64,000 nt of DNA from an uncultured Lachnospiraceae bacterium. GTDB lineage: Bacteria > Bacillota > Clostridia > Lachnospirales > Lachnospiraceae. The notes beneath the pieces were generated by a model. It was not told the origin of the DNA. It ran no database searches and was given only the letters and a program-made list of their open reading frames with translations. The first letter of the stretch is position 1. Each line of letters starts with the position of its first letter. Shown piece after piece: positions 61,370-64,000 of this stretch. The position numbers and the translations under genes were made by a program. Location of the stretch: positions 124,001 to 188,000 of the forward strand of contig CAJTLB010000003.1 of the NCBI GenBank assembly GCA_910577045.1. The letters are read 5' to 3'.

Positions 61370-61936
61370 ATGAGTCATATTTATATAGCGTTTGTAGATA
61401 CCCCTGGTATTTTTGCAAGTATAATACGCAATGTATTAAAACAAAGGTATATCCATGTGGCAATTGGCATGGATGAAAGAATGGAAGAAGCATATAGTAT
61501 TGGAAGGAGGAACCCAGCAATCCCATTTTTTGCTGGGTTTGTAAAAGAAGATAAACGCAAAATCTTAAAAAAATATCCATATGCAGGTTATATGGTATGC
61601 CGTATTTCTTGCAGCATAGAACAGAAAGAATATATAAAGGAAATTTTACATAGGGATTTTCAGAATAGGTACCAGTACCATTATACAATAGTAGGGCTAC
61701 CCCTTATTTTGTTCCAACTGCCATTTAAGCAGAAGTATTATCATACTTGTTCTTCTTATTTAGCAAAACTTTTGGAAGATGCGGGAATTTGCAAGTGGAA
61801 GAAACATACATCAATTGTTACGCCAAAAGATTTTTATAAAGATTTGGAAAAGGAAGTAATCTTTGAAGGGCCATTATATTATTTAGTAAATCAAAAGGAG
61901 AAAATACATAGGACAGAATATAGTCCTTTGTGGTAA
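61370..61936 (+). CDS. Permuted papain-like (YiiX/NlpC-type) protein
   Basis: 188 aa. YIHVAIGMDERMEEAYSIGR supplies the catalytic His in the order seen in circularly permuted papain-like proteins, and YYHTCSSYLAKLLEDAGICK the catalytic Cys. Such enzymes hydrolyse or transfer amide/acyl groups, often on lipids or peptidoglycan. There is no signal peptide, so it acts inside the cell. ATG at 61370 follows AAAGGAGAAG, 15 bp after the GT2 gene; the next gene is 5 bp beyond. The join with GT2 and a membrane protein suggests lipid or glycan work. Confidence 0.65.
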   Translation: MSHIYIAFVDTPGIFASIIRNVLKQRYIHVAIGMDERMEEAYSIGRRNPAIPFFAGFVKEDKRKILKKYPYAGYMVCRISCSIEQKEYIKEILHRDFQNRYQYHYTIVGLPLILFQLPFKQKYYHTCSSYLAKLLEDAGICKWKKHTSIVTPKDFYKDLEKEVIFEGPLYYLVNQKEKIHRTEYSPLW

Positions 61937-61940
61937 AATT

Positions 61941-62966
61941 ATGATAAGTAAAAATAAGAAAAGGATTCAGGTACTTTTATTTGTAGTGATTATGGGATTT
62001 ACTTTTTATGCGGTATTCCATAAACAGGATTTGCCTACAATATGGGATTCTATCTGCAAGATGTCATGGGTTAGTATTTTGGTAGCAATAGCATTAAGTA
62101 TATTTTTTGCTAGCGCGGAAGGAATAATGATGTGGTATTTATTGCGTTCTATGGGGAATAAATGCAGGATGGGCCAGTGCCTGAGATATTCTTGGGTGGG
62201 ATTTTTTTATTCAGGGATTACTCCATCTGCTACTGGCGGCCAGCCAATGCAGTTATATTATATGAATAAAGATGGCTGGAAAGCTTCACAGTCTACAGTT
62301 ATTTTAATGACAATGGCACTTGCCTATAAATTGGTATTGGTTTTGGTTGGTACTACTATGCTTATAGTATGGTACCAGCCTTTAAAAAGTTATATGGGGA
62401 ATACAGTTTTATTATATTTTCTAGGAATTGTCTTGAATTTAGGCGTAATATTAGTTATTATAGGGGCAATGGCATTTCCAAATATACTAATACAGGTAGC
62501 AAATTGGTTTGAGGTTTTATTAATAAGGGCCCATATCTGGAAACCCAAGGAAGGAAGAAAGGCAAAAGTAAAAGAGTTTGTTGGGCAATATCGGCAGGCA
62601 GTTGGATTTATGGCAGGCCATAAAAGTAGGATATTAGTAGTAATGTTCATTACAGCGTTACAACGTTTTAGTATGTTTTTACTTACCTATGTGATATATA
62701 AGGGATTTTATTTAGCTGGGGAAAATGTATGGAAAATAATGGAACTACAGGCTGCTGTTACTATTTCAGTAGATATGTTGCCAGTCCCAGGGGCACAAGG
62801 CATTACAGAGATTGTTTATCAAGCAGTATTTGGTAATATTTTTACAGAAGAATATTTAGTTCCTTCTATGTTAGTGAACCGTGGAATAAATTTTTACTTT
62901 CTTTTGGTATTTTGTGGCATAGTGGCAGCTTTAGCTGCAATAAAGGTGAAAAAATATGGAGATTAG
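61941..62966 (+). CDS. Lysylphosphatidylglycerol synthase/UPF0104-type membrane protein
   Basis: 341 aa, about eight membrane segments, with the LPG synthase transmembrane-domain layout: VSILVAIALSIFFASAEGIM, GITPSATGGQPMQLYYM and VPGAQGITEIVYQAVFGN. The conserved 'PSATGGQP' and 'PGAQGITE' loops identify this flippase-like family (PF03706). It lacks the soluble aminoacyl-transferase domain of MprF, so it probably moves a lipid-linked intermediate. Start ATG 61941 (within TTATGATAAG) is 5 bp after the papain-like gene; it overlaps the dihydrouridine synthase gene by 11 bp. Confidence 0.85.
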   Translation: MISKNKKRIQVLLFVVIMGFTFYAVFHKQDLPTIWDSICKMSWVSILVAIALSIFFASAEGIMMWYLLRSMGNKCRMGQCLRYSWVGFFYSGITPSATGGQPMQLYYMNKDGWKASQSTVILMTMALAYKLVLVLVGTTMLIVWYQPLKSYMGNTVLLYFLGIVLNLGVILVIIGAMAFPNILIQVANWFEVLLIRAHIWKPKEGRKAKVKEFVGQYRQAVGFMAGHKSRILVVMFITALQRFSMFLLTYVIYKGFYLAGENVWKIMELQAAVTISVDMLPVPGAQGITEIVYQAVFGNIFTEEYLVPSMLVNRGINFYFLLVFCGIVAALAAIKVKKYGD

Positions 62967-63900
62967 AAAAATTCGTCTTGGAAACCTGCTTCTTCCTTCT
63001 AATGTATTGATGGCACCATTAGCTGGATATACTTGTTACCCATTCCGAATGTTGGCATATGAGATGGGGGCAGGAGTATGTTTTACTGAGATGGTAAGTG
63101 CCAATGCGTTAAAATATAAGGACAAAGCTACCAGGCGGCTTTTATTTACAACAGAAAAAGAGCCAATAAAAGCGGTACAGCTTCTTGGGGGCATTCCTAC
63201 AATAATGGAGCAAATGGCAGGGAGTGAATGGCTGGAAGAGTTTGATATTATTGATATTAATATGGGTTGCCCTGTGCCAAATGTATTTAAAAGTGGTGAG
63301 GGAAGTGCATTAATGTTAGATTGGAAAAGGGCTTCTGCTATTATTTATGGCTGTAAGAAAAGTGGGAAGCCTGTAACTGTAAAATGCCGCACAGGAATCC
63401 GTGAAGATCAGATGTTTACAGCAGAGTTTGCCCGTATGTGCGAGGCTTCCGGGGCAGATATGGTTACAATCCATGGCAGGAGCCGGAGCATGATGTATGA
63501 TGGGAAGCCTTACTTAAATGAGATTGAACAAGCGAAATCAGCAGTATCTATACCAGTTATTGCAAATGGCGGGATATATTCAATAGAAGATGCAAATAGG
63601 GTAATGGACTGTACAGGGGCGGATGGAGTTATGCTGGCACGGTATGGGTTAGAAAATCCATTTATTTTTAGCGAATTAACAGGGCTGTCTTGTAAAAAGA
63701 CACCTTGCCAGGTATTAAAGGGACAGATAGAGATAACTAGTCAATATTATAATGAGACATTTACATTAAATTATATAAAGAAAATCGCCTCTTATATGAT
63801 GAAGAAACGGAAAGGGACAAAAAAGTATAAAGAACGCCTGTATAGAAGTGGCAGTTTGGCAGAGCTTCAGGAAGTGGTAGAGATGATTTTTCAGGAATGA
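62956..63900 (+). CDS. dusB: tRNA-dihydrouridine synthase (DusB-like)
   Basis: 314 aa. TIM-barrel flavoenzyme with MAPLAGYTCYPFRMLAYEMG (FMN site), the catalytic Cys in INMGCPVPNVFKSGEGSALM, then VTVKCRTGIR, VTIHGRSRSMMYDG and IPVIANGGIYSIEDANRVMD. It reduces specific uridines of tRNA using NAD(P)H. ATG at 62956 overlaps the preceding gene by 11 bp, so it is coupled to it. The extra C-terminal helical domain is present and length is normal. DusB/DusA distinction cannot be settled from motifs alone. Confidence 0.9.
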   Translation: MEIRKIRLGNLLLPSNVLMAPLAGYTCYPFRMLAYEMGAGVCFTEMVSANALKYKDKATRRLLFTTEKEPIKAVQLLGGIPTIMEQMAGSEWLEEFDIIDINMGCPVPNVFKSGEGSALMLDWKRASAIIYGCKKSGKPVTVKCRTGIREDQMFTAEFARMCEASGADMVTIHGRSRSMMYDGKPYLNEIEQAKSAVSIPVIANGGIYSIEDANRVMDCTGADGVMLARYGLENPFIFSELTGLSCKKTPCQVLKGQIEITSQYYNETFTLNYIKKIASYMMKKRKGTKKYKERLYRSGSLAELQEVVEMIFQE

Positions 63901-63909
63901 GGATAGGGC

Positions 63910-64000
63910 ATGGAAGAATATTATCATATAAAAAATGGAGTTTTAGAAACATATACAGGAAGGGAAGAGGTTGTTGTTGTCCCAGAGGTTCATACAATTG
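63910..64000 (+). CDS. Start of a further gene, cut by the right edge
   Basis: ATG at 63910, after GGATAGGGC, opens a frame to the window end: MEEYYHIKNGVLETYTGREE, then VVVVPEVHTI. The 'GREEVVVVPE' stretch resembles the first repeats of leucine-rich-repeat (BspA-like) surface proteins or beta-rich domains. Only 30 codons are visible, so neither family nor full extent can be given. It starts 9 bp after dusB and probably belongs to the same transcript. Confidence 0.45.
   Translation, partial: MEEYYHIKNGVLETYTGREEVVVVPEVHTI

Overview
The window looks like a chromosomal segment of an AT-rich, low-GC Gram-positive anaerobe, most likely a gut Clostridium-relative of the Lachnospiraceae type. This is inferred from the AGGAGG-type ribosome sites, TTGaca/TAtAcT promoters, SPase I and lipoprotein signals, carbohydrate ABC systems with LplA-type lipoproteins, DUF5696/Yip1/NHL companions, and OmpR/histidine-kinase pairs. 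No rRNA is present; one tRNA (Gly, CCC) is.

Layout. 1-17 kb: a carbohydrate-uptake region. A membrane-bound AraC-type regulator (cut by the left edge) faces a large operon that encodes a solute-binding protein fused to carbohydrate-binding-like domains, two permeases, an NHL/TPR secreted protein, a Yip1 membrane protein, a DUF5696 protein, two more permeases and an LplA-like lipoprotein. A second, paralogous lipoprotein follows under its own probable promoter. No ATPase is encoded, so a shared MsmX-type ATPase must energise them. 17-22.7 kb: a two-component system and an ABC exporter whose large permease carries an M1-like peptidase domain.

22.7-25.6 kb: tRNA-Gly followed by a decayed integrated element (integrase remnant, membrane-anchored Mrr-like nuclease, ImmA-like protease, broken DUF4041-type gene, and one copy of a 158-bp mobile repeat). 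25.6-27 kb: a GH28 polygalacturonase-type enzyme, which fits pectin-type substrates for the upstream transport genes. 27-33.5 kb: a defence island with an AIPR protein, three adjacent DNA methyltransferases and a convergent PD-(D/E)xK-type endonuclease. 33.6-37.6 kb: accessory genes and a MarR-MATE pair.

37.7-57.2 kb: a type I restriction-modification locus that has become an insertion hotspot. hsdM, hsdS and hsdR are intact but hsdM and hsdR lie 13 kb apart. Between them are an ImmA/DUF4411 toxin-antitoxin-like pair, a GNAT pseudogene, hicAB (hicA frameshifted), a tyrosine recombinase, a DUF4160/DUF2442 pair split by an IS607-family element, a broken second hsdS in the same orientation, a zinc-protease cassette between 21-bp direct repeats, and a GNAT gene interrupted twice by about 160-bp mobile repeats. 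The most novel signal is this repeat family: three copies, each directly after CAACAA, with conserved hairpins and a 3' end (GTGGATTGAAAC) resembling CRISPR repeats and the end of the IS607 element here. Removing both copies from the GNAT gene restores a 149-codon reading frame exactly. After hsdR come a sce7726-family nuclease and a DUF3800 gene preceded by a promoter and a three-hairpin leader that may be a DUF3800-type RNA motif.

57.3-64 kb: housekeeping and surface genes: GNAT, trmO, a two-component system on the minus strand, a GT2 glycosyltransferase - papain-like - LPG-synthase-like membrane protein cluster, a tRNA-dihydrouridine synthase and the start of a further gene cut by the right edge.
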